Notes: a model not told the origin generated them from the letters alone. A stretch of 10,632 nucleotides of DNA from Clostridia bacterium (GCA_017452945.1 JAFTLD010000095.1:1-10632); one strand, 5' to 3'; shown: positions 1 to 7,497, counted from the stretch's first letter. Translations and numbers: made by a program.

Positions 1-996
1 CACCAAATTAGTGAAATCCGTGGCAGAGATCGGCTTTTTGGAAACTGCGGGGGCTGCAAATCTCTCGCACTTGGTATCCAGGTTCAGGATCATCGCACGG
101 TCGTATACCTTATCCGAGATGGCGAACGTGGAGTCGTCGTTATTTGCCGTTCCCACGAACCACATGTTCTCAGGCAGCTTGATTCTGCCATCCTTGAATT
201 GTCTGGGGTCACTTGCCCACTTATCAGATACAACATCGATATATCTCTCGTCGGGATTGGGCAGCTCCAAGAGCGACAGGAATTCCGCAAAGTAATACTC
301 CACTCTTGCGATATTCATCTCGTCCAGCACCGTGACGTAGATATCTTTGCTGTAGTTTGCTTCGTACATTTTCTCCAAGAGCAAAGTTTCGTTGAATCTC
401 TTGGTAAACTCGTTGTAGTAGCCTACGAGGTCGGTTCTCTCCTTCCACATGGGCTGCACGGGAATGACGGTGGACGCATTATCGGTAAACGAGCCGAACG
501 CGTGCGCCAGCGAGGTTTTACCCGTACCCGACATACCCTGCAGGATGACCAGCTTGGATACTGCCATGCCTGCCACAAATCGTCTGATATCTTCAATGTC
601 GTAATACAGTCTGAGCTTGCTTGCCGCATAGTTGCGGAAATCGTTGCAAAAGCTCTCAAGCGTCACTTTCTTTTCATAGGTCGTGTGCCCATAGGTCGTG
701 CTGTTGCGGTCGATCTGGCTGAGCATGCAAAAGCGCTCGGCATGCTCATCCTCAGGCTTTTTGGTGTCTTTTTTGGTCATAGCGGCAGGATCTGCAAGCA
801 CTTTGACCTGCACCTTGTCGTCTTTGGAATCACGCAGCAGCATCGTAACGATCAGAATCGCGACAATGACCAGCACCGCGACAAAATAAATGATGATTGC
901 AGGCGCGGAAGTAAAAATTTCGATAATCGACATTCTTTTTGCAAGGAAATTTTGTCCCAGAGCAAATCCTGCAGACATTGAAATGTTATATAACAT
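1..996 (-). CDS. Membrane-anchored McrB/MoxR-like AAA+ ATPase (AAA_5 type), 3' end outside window
   Basis: Open from the start codon to the window edge, about 332 residues, with the C-terminus missing. Numbering is from the second of two tandem Met codons. One hydrophobic segment lies at about residues 30-54, followed by a charged cytoplasmic linker. The AAA+ core starts near residue 120: Walker A GMSGTGKT at 154-161 (Lys160), Walker B VTVLDEMN with Asp225 and Glu226, and sensor 1 in FVGTANNDD (Asn285). The form LDEMN-IARVEYYF and the GTAN sensor are typical of McrB-related AAA_5 ATPases, normally hexameric motors that use NTP hydrolysis to remodel a partner. All nucleotide motifs seen are intact. 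It is the last gene visible in a five-gene operon, 22 nt after the stop of the GH3-like gene. That upstream protein ends in a degenerate version of this same domain, so a mixed ring is plausible. No McrB DNA-recognition domain, McrC or VWA partner is visible. ATPase family assignment is firm; the role is unknown. Confidence 0.88.
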   Translation of the reverse strand, partial: MLYNISMSAGFALGQNFLAKRMSIIEIFTSAPAIIIYFVAVLVIVAILIVTMLLRDSKDDKVQVKVLADPAAMTKKDTKKPEDEHAERFCMLSQIDRNSTTYGHTTYEKKVTLESFCNDFRNYAASKLRLYYDIEDIRRFVAGMAVSKLVILQGMSGTGKTSLAHAFGSFTDNASTVIPVQPMWKERTDLVGYYNEFTKRFNETLLLEKMYEANYSKDIYVTVLDEMNIARVEYYFAEFLSLLELPNPDERYIDVVSDKWASDPRQFKDGRIKLPENMWFVGTANNDDSTFAISDKVYDRAMILNLDTKCERFAAPAVSKKPISATDFTNLV

Positions 997-1003
997 CATG
1001 ATT

Positions 1004-1009
1004 CTCCTT
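1004..1009 (-). promoter_or_regulatory. Ribosome binding site AAGGAG deciding between two tandem ATG codons
   Basis: AAGGAG lies 4 nt upstream of the first ATG (997-999) and 7 nt upstream of the second (994-996). The 7-nt spacing is the usual one, so the second ATG is preferred for the AAA+ ATPase. The difference is one residue. Confidence 0.6.
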
Positions 1010-1018
1010 AGATTGCAT

Positions 1019-4000
1019 TTATGCTTTACGATCCGAACACATGTGAATAATGCGCTTGCATGCTTCTGCACGGTCTTCGCCTAAAACAGACTCGATCATT
1101 TCGACGGAACTGAGATCATCCGCCGTAAGCTTTCCTTCCAGTTTGGAAAGAACGGGCACCATCAGCTTGGCAGCAACCGCCTCATCAACAGCCATGACCT
1201 TGTCACCGCCACAAGCCAAATACACGTATGCAAATCGTTCCAGGCACAGCCAAAGCTTGTTTCCTATATGGAAAGGCGTGTAGGAGGCAACGTATTCCTC
1301 TAAACGGTCGATCTTTTTCCAGGCATCCTCATCGACATACAATCTGTTGGATGCTCTTTCGGCAAGGTAGTCCATCTGATAATAACTGAATTTGCGAACG
1401 GCATCGGGCTGTTCTGCAACGGTATAATTATCAAACTCAAAGCAATTCACCGTGGCTACCTCGGATATGAATTCGGGCAGACAATCTGCGCGCTCACCCT
1501 TGGCAAGATTCAAAACAAACCAAACGTTTTGCGGAATGTAGTACGAGGTTTCCACGTTTCGGTCATTGAGAACCACGACATGGTTATTGGCAATCGGGTT
1601 TTTGATGTAATTTACGTAAGGCGTGAAATATGCGGGCAGATTCTCACATCTCACATTTGTCAAGGTTGCCAGATGCACAACGTGACGGGCATTGCGGGCA
1701 GCATCCAAGGCCAAATGCACGTTGGTCTTGCTCTTATAGCCCTGCTGATCTGCCTTGAACAACACGTTATCGCTCTCGGTATAGGATTCGTTGACGTGAT
1801 CGATAAACAGATCTGACTCAAAATAGCCGCACAGCACCTTCATAAATACCATCAGCTCTTTATCGTCCATGCCATCCACGACCACAAGTCGGGAGGATGC
1901 AAGAGAGGAGAATATCTTTTTGGTCACGTCGGTACGGAACTTGCAGCCTCTTTGTGCTGCATAAAGCTCAAATTCCGCAGCAGCATTTTCGAAATTCTGC
2001 TCTTTTTCAATATACTGCAAATATTCCGAATCCACACCCTCTACCTGATCGGCGGTTTCGCTTTCTGCTATATTCTCTGCTGTGTCAAATTCTTCGACGA
2101 ACATATTCTGAGCAGCATAAACGGGAATCTGCTCAGCTTCTTCAAAGGCTTGCTCATTCAACCTGTCAACCGTACTCTGCTCTTGGTTACGAATTCTGTT
2201 TCTGCGAATTGCTTCCGCAACAAAGAACACAACACCGGCTACGCCCAATGCAACCGTAAACCAATCCAAAAATGCATATTGCAGATCTTGTGTTACACAG
2301 AATAACTTTAATGCAATTGCCAGCACCAATGCCATTGCTCCGGCAATAAAATTAAACACAGATTTTCTCATAGCTTTGATTTTAGCCTCCAATTTATAAT
2401 TGTCCGTAAAAATATTGCTTCGGGAATGAATATAATCGCTCAGATGTTTATGATCCGCTGCAAGCATATCTCCACCCATGGGAATTTTCTGTTGCAGCCG
2501 GATATCCGCAACCGATGCACCGACGTACACCGTATACGTGCCCGCTTCACGGACGTATTTCGCACTTTCCGTATCATACACATGGGGAATCTTGTACGGG
2601 ATCTCCACAATGCGTTTCTCCCCTGCCTTCAGCTCCACGCGGGCAAAGCCACCAAGCTCCTTTCGGGGACGCAGCACGGCAGAGCCGTCAATTCCGACGT
2701 AGACCTGCACGATCTCGACTGCAGGCACTTTGCTCAGGTTTTTCAGCTCCACCTTAACGGTACGCTCGTTGACCGTCAGCGTCGAATACGCGATCTTGGC
2801 GTACCCCAAGCCGTGTCCGAACGGAAACAGCGGTGCATCCTCGGCGATATCATAGTAACGATATCCGATAAAGCCGCCCACCTTCAGTCCGTCGCGCTCG
2901 CGGTACGTCTTATATTTGGTATAGCAGAGATCGGTGTTGCAATATACCGTACTTGCCAGTCGGCCGCCGGGGCTGGTTTTGCCAAGCAGAATATTGGCAA
3001 GTGCCTGCGCACCGTATTTTGCTTTTGTGGGTGCAAGCAAGATGCCTGCACAATGTTCGGGAATGCAGATATCCTCGGTATGATCCGCAGAGAGTACGGC
3101 AATGATCTTTTCCCGTTGGTCGCCCAGCCGATCCAAAAGCTCCTGCTGATTTGCGGGAATAGCCAGCTGCCTTGTTTTATGTGCTCTTTTGAGTTGCTTT
3201 TCGGGAGAGCCCAAAAACAGCAACACCGCGTCACACTTTTTTGCAAGCGTCAGGGCATCGTTGATAATCTCCTCGCTCCTGTCCTTTTCAATATCGTAGC
3301 CTCTCTCGACTCCCGCACACGCAAATCCCGCCTTGGAAAAATACTCCTGCAGCGTGTGGATAAAGCTCGACTCGGGATCATCCGCGCAAAGGCCGATATC
3401 ACCGATCATACCGATCTTAGTTCCCTTTTTTATAGGCAGGATTCCTTGATTCTTCAAAAGAACCGTTGCACTCTCTGCAGCCTTCAAGGCAATGTTTTCA
3501 TTCACCTTGACCGTGGAAATATTGGGCTTACGCTTAACGCTGAACACAAAGTCCAGCATGCGATCGGCCGCGCTGTCCAGCATTTCGGGGGAAATGGCCT
3601 TCCCTTTGGTGATCTCACTGTTCAATTCCTCAGTTGTCGCTTGTCCGCGCACAACGTCCTCGGTCAGCTTTTTATATCTTGAGAGTGCAGACTCCACAGC
3701 CAAAGCAGAGCCCTCAAAGCAAAGACCTCCGTTTGCAAGAAACGTCACGGTATTTTCTGCCGACACTTTTGCACAAATGGGCGTGGCATTCTTTAAGGCA
3801 CCGTCGGTGGCAGCAGCATTCATCAGCTTTGCATTCACAGCACCGTAAGCTTGATTTGCAACGTTCTCTTTTGTTAAAATGGCTGCACATTTTTTGTTCT
3901 GCGTTGCATCTGCGTACGGCTTGATTAAAAACTCGTGGATAAACCGTTCGTCCGGGCTCTCATCCAACCATTCGGGCTCTTCGTTGAACAAGCCGAAATC

Positions 4001-4390
4001 CGCAAGTCCCACAGCGGTATCCGCTCTCTGCGCGGCATCAAGATATGCCTGTGACACAGAAGATGCAAGCAACGGATCCTCGGAAAGTGCCTGCCTGTAC
4101 GGATTGATTTTCACTCTGGGAGAAGGGATCTTGACAAGTCCGGCTTTATTCACAGATGCCTTTTGGAAAAGGTCATCCGCTATCTGTCCTGTCAACGCCA
4201 CGTCCCAAGTGTTGGCAAGCGCTGTCGGGCTCGGATATACATTACCGCAAAACTCATCCAATGCTGTGATATTGAGCTCCGGAATACCCAGCGCGCGATA
4301 ATTCTTGCCGGACAGACACGTGATATCACACAGCATATGAATTTTTTCGCTGTCGGACAATTTCTTAATTATATCGTAGTATTTCAACAT
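1019..4390 (-). CDS. Degenerate GH3 (beta-glucosidase-like) module, TM hairpin, and pseudo-AAA+ domain in one protein
   Basis: A 1123-residue fusion. Residues 1 to about 285 resemble a shrunken GH3 barrel (a PSPTALANTWD stretch), but the usual DGP substrate loop and the SDW-type nucleophile are not recognisable. Residues about 300-490 match the GH3 C-terminal domain (ESATVLLKNQGILPI; then KTRQLAIPANQQELL where family members have DR..LxLP..Q). PLFPFGHGLGYA near 520-531 leads into a fibronectin-III-like domain (RPRKELGGFARVELKAGE) to about 635. There is no signal peptide. Two helices at about 677-700 and 705-728 form a hairpin flanked by KIKAMRK and RRNRIRN, so both large parts are predicted cytoplasmic. 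An acidic linker (about 737-805) follows. Residues about 807-995 align with the AAA+ domain of the next gene, with the nucleotide-binding residues replaced (GMDDKELM for the P-loop, LATLT for LDEMN), then a helical tail. Probably a catalytically dead scaffold or regulator; the true function is unknown. Automatic pipelines would likely label it beta-glucosidase. Confidence 0.85.
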   Translation of the reverse strand: MLKYYDIIKKLSDSEKIHMLCDITCLSGKNYRALGIPELNITALDEFCGNVYPSPTALANTWDVALTGQIADDLFQKASVNKAGLVKIPSPRVKINPYRQALSEDPLLASSVSQAYLDAAQRADTAVGLADFGLFNEEPEWLDESPDERFIHEFLIKPYADATQNKKCAAILTKENVANQAYGAVNAKLMNAAATDGALKNATPICAKVSAENTVTFLANGGLCFEGSALAVESALSRYKKLTEDVVRGQATTEELNSEITKGKAISPEMLDSAADRMLDFVFSVKRKPNISTVKVNENIALKAAESATVLLKNQGILPIKKGTKIGMIGDIGLCADDPESSFIHTLQEYFSKAGFACAGVERGYDIEKDRSEEIINDALTLAKKCDAVLLFLGSPEKQLKRAHKTRQLAIPANQQELLDRLGDQREKIIAVLSADHTEDICIPEHCAGILLAPTKAKYGAQALANILLGKTSPGGRLASTVYCNTDLCYTKYKTYRERDGLKVGGFIGYRYYDIAEDAPLFPFGHGLGYAKIAYSTLTVNERTVKVELKNLSKVPAVEIVQVYVGIDGSAVLRPRKELGGFARVELKAGEKRIVEIPYKIPHVYDTESAKYVREAGTYTVYVGASVADIRLQQKIPMGGDMLAADHKHLSDYIHSRSNIFTDNYKLEAKIKAMRKSVFNFIAGAMALVLAIALKLFCVTQDLQYAFLDWFTVALGVAGVVFFVAEAIRRNRIRNQEQSTVDRLNEQAFEEAEQIPVYAAQNMFVEEFDTAENIAESETADQVEGVDSEYLQYIEKEQNFENAAAEFELYAAQRGCKFRTDVTKKIFSSLASSRLVVVDGMDDKELMVFMKVLCGYFESDLFIDHVNESYTESDNVLFKADQQGYKSKTNVHLALDAARNARHVVHLATLTNVRCENLPAYFTPYVNYIKNPIANNHVVVLNDRNVETSYYIPQNVWFVLNLAKGERADCLPEFISEVATVNCFEFDNYTVAEQPDAVRKFSYYQMDYLAERASNRLYVDEDAWKKIDRLEEYVASYTPFHIGNKLWLCLERFAYVYLACGGDKVMAVDEAVAAKLMVPVLSKLEGKLTADDLSSVEMIESVLGEDRAEACKRIIHMCSDRKA

Positions 4391-4396
4391 ACTGAT

Positions 4397-4400
4397 CTCC
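4397..4400 (-). promoter_or_regulatory. GGAG ribosome site setting the start of the GH3-like gene
   Basis: GGAG lies 6 nt before ATG at 4388-4390. The frame could be opened 12 nt earlier at a GTG (4400-4402), but that codon overlaps the GGAG itself, so the ATG at 4390 is chosen. Confidence 0.7.
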
Positions 4401-4446
4401 ACATATTACATATAACAGTCGTTTTATCGCTTACCCAAGCTCTCTT

Positions 4447-5079
4447 TCACTCTTGCACAGCAGTGTCTGTTTCGGGAGCCCACGTATCTTCGACTTGCGT
4501 TTCTTGTTCCTCGGGGGCTGGATGCTTGAATTCATAATACCTTACATAAGCGTCACACACACTAAGGCCCAGCATCACCGCAAGCCCTACTGTGACCAAA
4601 AGAACCGAAAGCTGCGGTTTACCGAATCTTCTGATCTGAACCACGGGTTGCGAAATGACTTTCCCTGAAGCCTTTCCGATCTCAAGTTGGGTTTCTTTTC
4701 TGAGATAGCGCACAATCGTGTGACCGCTACGCGAATCATATACATACCGACCGGACCTGACTGTTGAAAACACCACTCTGAAATCGGTGCAGTATTCATC
4801 CACCACGATCCCGGATGAGGTAATATAGGTGCTTCCCGGAGAGAAATGCATCTGATCATACCCTATTTCGGTATTGGCAAGCACCTTCCCGGCAGAATCC
4901 ATTTGAATCACGGTAAAATCCATGGCATCCACCGTATACTCCAGATCATTGGAAAAACGGATCAACAAACATTTCTTTCCGTTCTGACGTATAAAAATAT
5001 AGTTTTTGACAGATACCGGGTTCCCGATCTGCGCATATTGATAAAAACCTTTGGACAAATATTGTTGATTTGATGCCAT
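4447..5079 (-). CDS. Small membrane protein with cytoplasmic beta-rich domain and single C-terminal helix
   Basis: I do not recognise a named family. The protein has 210 residues. Residues about 25-118 alternate hydrophobic and polar residues like a beta-sandwich, with the signature FTVIQMDSAGKVLANTEI and a later DFRVVFSTV strand. A basic patch (QIRRFGK, about 148-154) precedes one strong membrane helix at about 156-178. A 32-residue tail rich in Glu, Asp and Pro follows. The positive-inside rule predicts the beta domain in the cytoplasm and the acidic tail outside. A similar domain appears in the preceding gene (5120-5827), so the two are probably distant paralogues. GGAG sits 7 nt before the ATG. 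The gene is 40 nt after its upstream neighbour and 56 nt before the GH3-like gene, consistent with one operon. Proteins with this VTxxDxxGK beta domain occur in Clostridia, from memory and without a search. Confidence 0.8.
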   Translation of the reverse strand: MASNQQYLSKGFYQYAQIGNPVSVKNYIFIRQNGKKCLLIRFSNDLEYTVDAMDFTVIQMDSAGKVLANTEIGYDQMHFSPGSTYITSSGIVVDEYCTDFRVVFSTVRSGRYVYDSRSGHTIVRYLRKETQLEIGKASGKVISQPVVQIRRFGKPQLSVLLVTVGLAVMLGLSVCDAYVRYYEFKHPAPEEQETQVEDTWAPETDTAVQE

Positions 5080-5093
5080 ATATTCGCTCCTTA

Positions 5094-5110
5094 ATGCGAC
5101 TTTTTCGCAT
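5094..5110 (-). other. Intercistronic hairpin upstream of the 4447-5079 gene
   Basis: A perfect 6-bp stem (ATGCGA / TCGCAT on the transcript) with a 5-nt loop sits just 5' of the AAGGAG at 5087-5092. No T-tract follows, so it is not an intrinsic terminator. It could tune translation or mRNA stability between the two small membrane-protein genes. Such short stems also arise by chance. Confidence 0.35.
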
Positions 5111-5119
5111 ATTACTGTA

Positions 5120-5827
5120 TTACTTTTTAATCTGTACGTCTTTCGAACAATGGAAAAGCACCGTTACCGCCGATACTACCAAACCAATGCATGCATATAT
5201 CAACAGCATTTTGACAAATTCTTCTATACCCGTGCTGACGAAATCATACAGTGCCATGTCAAACCACTTCAGAATGGAGGCATTCCAAAGCGCTCCTTCG
5301 ATCACCGAGCAGACCACCGTTAACAATCCGTACAAGCCTGCCCTCCACATGGGGAGCTGAAGCTTGGTAACAGGCTCCACGATGTGATCATTCACCTCTT
5401 TGACGATCACGCATACGTACGAGGTGTCGGGGGGTAACAGCGCACCCTTCGTGACCCCGGTGTTGTATATCGGCTCTGCGATGCGGACGGTGGCGATCTC
5501 CTTGTCGTCAGCATCCATGGCAATCACGTCATACTTGATCGTACGGATCCTTTCATCGATCTTGCATTTTATGTATTTCTCACCGCCATTGCACGACAGA
5601 ATATACTGCTTGATGTACCGCGCAGCCTGAATGGACGGCTCATATACGATGGCTCTGCCGTTTTTGAAAACATACTTCCGGCTCCCTCTGTCCTGAAGCA
5701 CAGACAAACGGTATTTGGGCTTGAGTAAGAGGTGCGGGAATATGCGTGCTACCAAAAACACATACAATACCGCGCTGCACAGCAATATGCATGCGTGCGC
5801 CACGATTTCAACTACTGTATCTACCAT
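5120..5827 (-). CDS. Three-helix membrane protein with cytoplasmic beta-rich domain
   Basis: Unrecognised protein of 235 residues. Helix 1 is at about residues 5-28, followed by basic residues (LLKPKYR). Residues about 50-148 form a beta-rich region with KYDVIAMDADDKEIATVRI and a YVCVIVKEV strand. Helices 2 and 3 lie at about 162-182 and 204-227, and the C-terminus is basic (SKDVQIKK). This topology puts the beta domain and the C-terminus in the cytoplasm. The central domain resembles that of the following gene: VIxMD, a Lys four residues on, then an ATxxI-type strand in both, despite different membrane arrangements. AGGAG lies 5 nt before the ATG. The gene starts 26 nt after the CvpA-like gene ends, which supports cotranscription. 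A role as a structural or adaptor subunit of the operon's membrane assembly is an inference only. Confidence 0.8.
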   Translation of the reverse strand: MVDTVVEIVAHACILLCSAVLYVFLVARIFPHLLLKPKYRLSVLQDRGSRKYVFKNGRAIVYEPSIQAARYIKQYILSCNGGEKYIKCKIDERIRTIKYDVIAMDADDKEIATVRIAEPIYNTGVTKGALLPPDTSYVCVIVKEVNDHIVEPVTKLQLPMWRAGLYGLLTVVCSVIEGALWNASILKWFDMALYDFVSTGIEEFVKMLLIYACIGLVVSAVTVLFHCSKDVQIKK

Positions 5828-5853
5828 GTTATCTCCTATATAAACGTCAACAA

Positions 5854-7353
5854 TTATGGATTTGCATATCGGTCAAAGATCTCGCGTACATGGTCCTCCG
5901 TGATGCTTCCCTGATCCAAAGGCAGCTCACTCAAAAGCTGCTTCGCCGTCATCTTCGCAACATCAAGGCTGATCGGCATACCGTATTCCTCCAGTTGCTT
6001 GACAGCATGTGTTGCAAGCGCCTGTGCTCTTTCATCGTCGGAGCCATATCCCTTCACGTGCACGGTGTTAACCGCATCGGCAAGGCCGCTCACCAGCACA
6101 CTGTATTTCTCTGCATCATATTCGCTGATCAGCAAATGGTCTGCTACCACTGTCATTGCCAGGGACGATACGCTGATATCGCTCATATTGGGGTTTTCTT
6201 TCAAAAGTGCGTTCACTTTGTCCACAAAAACACCGTCCGCCAGAATTTCCATGACCTCTTCGTAATCATCCGTATCCAAAAAAATGAAATCGCAATCGAT
6301 CATGACCGCAGCGATCTTGATCATGGTGATGATATTAGGCTTGACACTTTCTATATCGGTTTTGGCACAAGCATCCAGCACGTCATCAATAGCAGGCGCT
6401 GCAAGTTTATTGACCGAAGGCTTGGATATACCGAAGAACTTTTCTCCGTTCCTCCAGGCAGATGCACCCTTCGACATCACTTCGGCAGCCACACCGTGAC
6501 ACATGCGATACTGCTCCACGTCAGCGCACAGCGCATCAAGAAGTGCCACACGCGTTTTGGCATTGCTGTGCGGATCTGTCATGGCCTTATACAGCGCCAT
6601 ACCGTCTTCCACCGTTTTCTCAGCGGTTTCGATTTCATGAAGCAAGGATACCTTGCCTCCGTACATATACGTGCTTGCAGCGCTTTGGTACATCAGCTTT
6701 CCGCCAAACTGATACAAAACATTACCGGACACGTCATGAGAATACGTTTTAATGGATTGGGTATTCTTTTCTCCGATCGCACGGATAACGGCTTTGCTGT
6801 TAACCTTCTCAACTGATTCCACGATTCTGTTTGCAACGTCAAACGATCCCATGATCGGGCTTGTGATCACCATTGCGACCACGATTGCACAAATTCCTCC
6901 GGTGATACCACCCAACACTTTGCTGTTCTTATCAAAATACGAATTCTTTTCCACTCGGTAACCGGGATCCTTTGCATCGGATCTTTGCGTGACACGACAC
7001 AGGATGGCAACGGCCAGATCGATCATGCCACGCAAGAAGAGGAATACGCCGACAAACAGAACTGTACTGACAAGCGCACTGCACACTGCCCTGATCAGCT
7101 CGTCCGCAGAAGGAAACACATCAATCAACTGACGGTATACCGAGATCTTGGAAACGATCAGATTAAAGACGATTTGTGTCAACAGCATAGAAAGCAACGG
7201 TGAGAGCATGACCGATGCAATGACCGATGCAAGCACCGAACCCAATGAAACCATGGCTCGGCGAAATCCCTTTTGCACACCGTTATATACCTCTATTGAC
7301 AGGATCACGATAAAAATCACTATAATCGTGACTGAAAACAAGCTGAATGTCAT
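5854..7353 (-). CDS. CvpA-like integral membrane protein with large C-terminal domain
   Basis: The protein has 499 residues. The first 170 resemble the CvpA/colicin V production family: helix 1 at about 4-22, then NGVQKGFRRA, a glycine/alanine/serine-rich helix at about 33-60, helix 3 at about 87-113, a basic loop, and helix 4 at about 146-168 (GGITGGICAIVVAMVIT). CvpA proteins are usually 160-250 residues, so the extra 330 or so residues are a distinct extension. The extension looks mainly alpha-helical and contains no motif I recognise. Applying the positive-inside rule to four helices puts it outside the membrane, but topology of CvpA-like proteins is uncertain. GAGG lies 7 nt before the ATG. 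It is first in the five-gene operon, behind the promoter at 7469-7497. The CvpA assignment rests on overall pattern rather than a decisive motif. Confidence 0.8.
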   Translation of the reverse strand: MTFSLFSVTIIVIFIVILSIEVYNGVQKGFRRAMVSLGSVLASVIASVMLSPLLSMLLTQIVFNLIVSKISVYRQLIDVFPSADELIRAVCSALVSTVLFVGVFLFLRGMIDLAVAILCRVTQRSDAKDPGYRVEKNSYFDKNSKVLGGITGGICAIVVAMVITSPIMGSFDVANRIVESVEKVNSKAVIRAIGEKNTQSIKTYSHDVSGNVLYQFGGKLMYQSAASTYMYGGKVSLLHEIETAEKTVEDGMALYKAMTDPHSNAKTRVALLDALCADVEQYRMCHGVAAEVMSKGASAWRNGEKFFGISKPSVNKLAAPAIDDVLDACAKTDIESVKPNIITMIKIAAVMIDCDFIFLDTDDYEEVMEILADGVFVDKVNALLKENPNMSDISVSSLAMTVVADHLLISEYDAEKYSVLVSGLADAVNTVHVKGYGSDDERAQALATHAVKQLEEYGMPISLDVAKMTAKQLLSELPLDQGSITEDHVREIFDRYANP

Positions 7354-7389
7354 ATCCTATCCTCTTTCTTTTCGGAATCATATCTGAAC

Positions 7390-7438
7390 TCGCATGACAC
7401 AGCACATCGATAAGCCTTATCTTTGCCAAGTCATGCGA
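7390..7438 (-). promoter_or_regulatory. Nested inverted repeat in the 5' leader of the five-gene operon
   Basis: Perfect 9-bp arms TCGCATGAC (7390-7398) and GTCATGCGA (7430-7438) enclose a second palindrome, GATAAG-C-CTTATC (7409-7421). Both lie in the predicted leader, between the transcription start (near 7462) and the ATG at 7353. As RNA the outer arms close a two-way structure around a small inner hairpin. As DNA the outer arms could be a repressor operator downstream of the promoter. There is no T-tract and no riboswitch class that I recognise. Confidence 0.5.
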
Positions 7439-7468
7439 ATATTGCATAATGTATAAATAACCATATTA

Positions 7469-7497
7469 ATTATATAACCATTCGAGTTTATTGTCAA
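7469..7497 (-). promoter_or_regulatory. Consensus sigma-A promoter for the CvpA-like to AAA+ operon
   Basis: On the minus strand, TTGACA (7492-7497) and TATAAT (7469-7474) both match consensus perfectly and are separated by exactly 17 nt in an AT-rich stretch. The expected start near 7462 gives a leader of about 109 nt. A perfect consensus suggests strong intrinsic activity, so control by a repressor or through the leader is plausible. Confidence 0.85.

Noticed and set aside
199..981. A 260-codon plus-strand open frame
   Set aside because: It is antisense to the AAA+ ATPase, which carries full Walker A, Walker B and sensor-1 motifs in the minus frame.
2426..3682. A 418-codon plus-strand open frame
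   Set aside because: It is antisense to the GH3-like gene, whose family motifs are clear in the minus frame; it has no ribosome site and an unnatural composition.
1019..4390. A plain beta-glucosidase call for the large protein
   Set aside because: Only the GH3 C-terminal and FnIII-like parts are well kept. The nucleophile region is missing, and about 490 residues belong to membrane, linker and AAA-like parts.
4410..4446. A possible internal promoter (TTGGGT, 17 nt, TTATAT) before the GH3-like gene
   Set aside because: Both boxes are poor matches next to two perfect consensus promoters in the window, and the start would fall almost on the ribosome site.
5094..5110. An intrinsic terminator inside the five-gene operon
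   Set aside because: The hairpin is short, AT-containing and followed by TAAGGAG rather than a T-tract.
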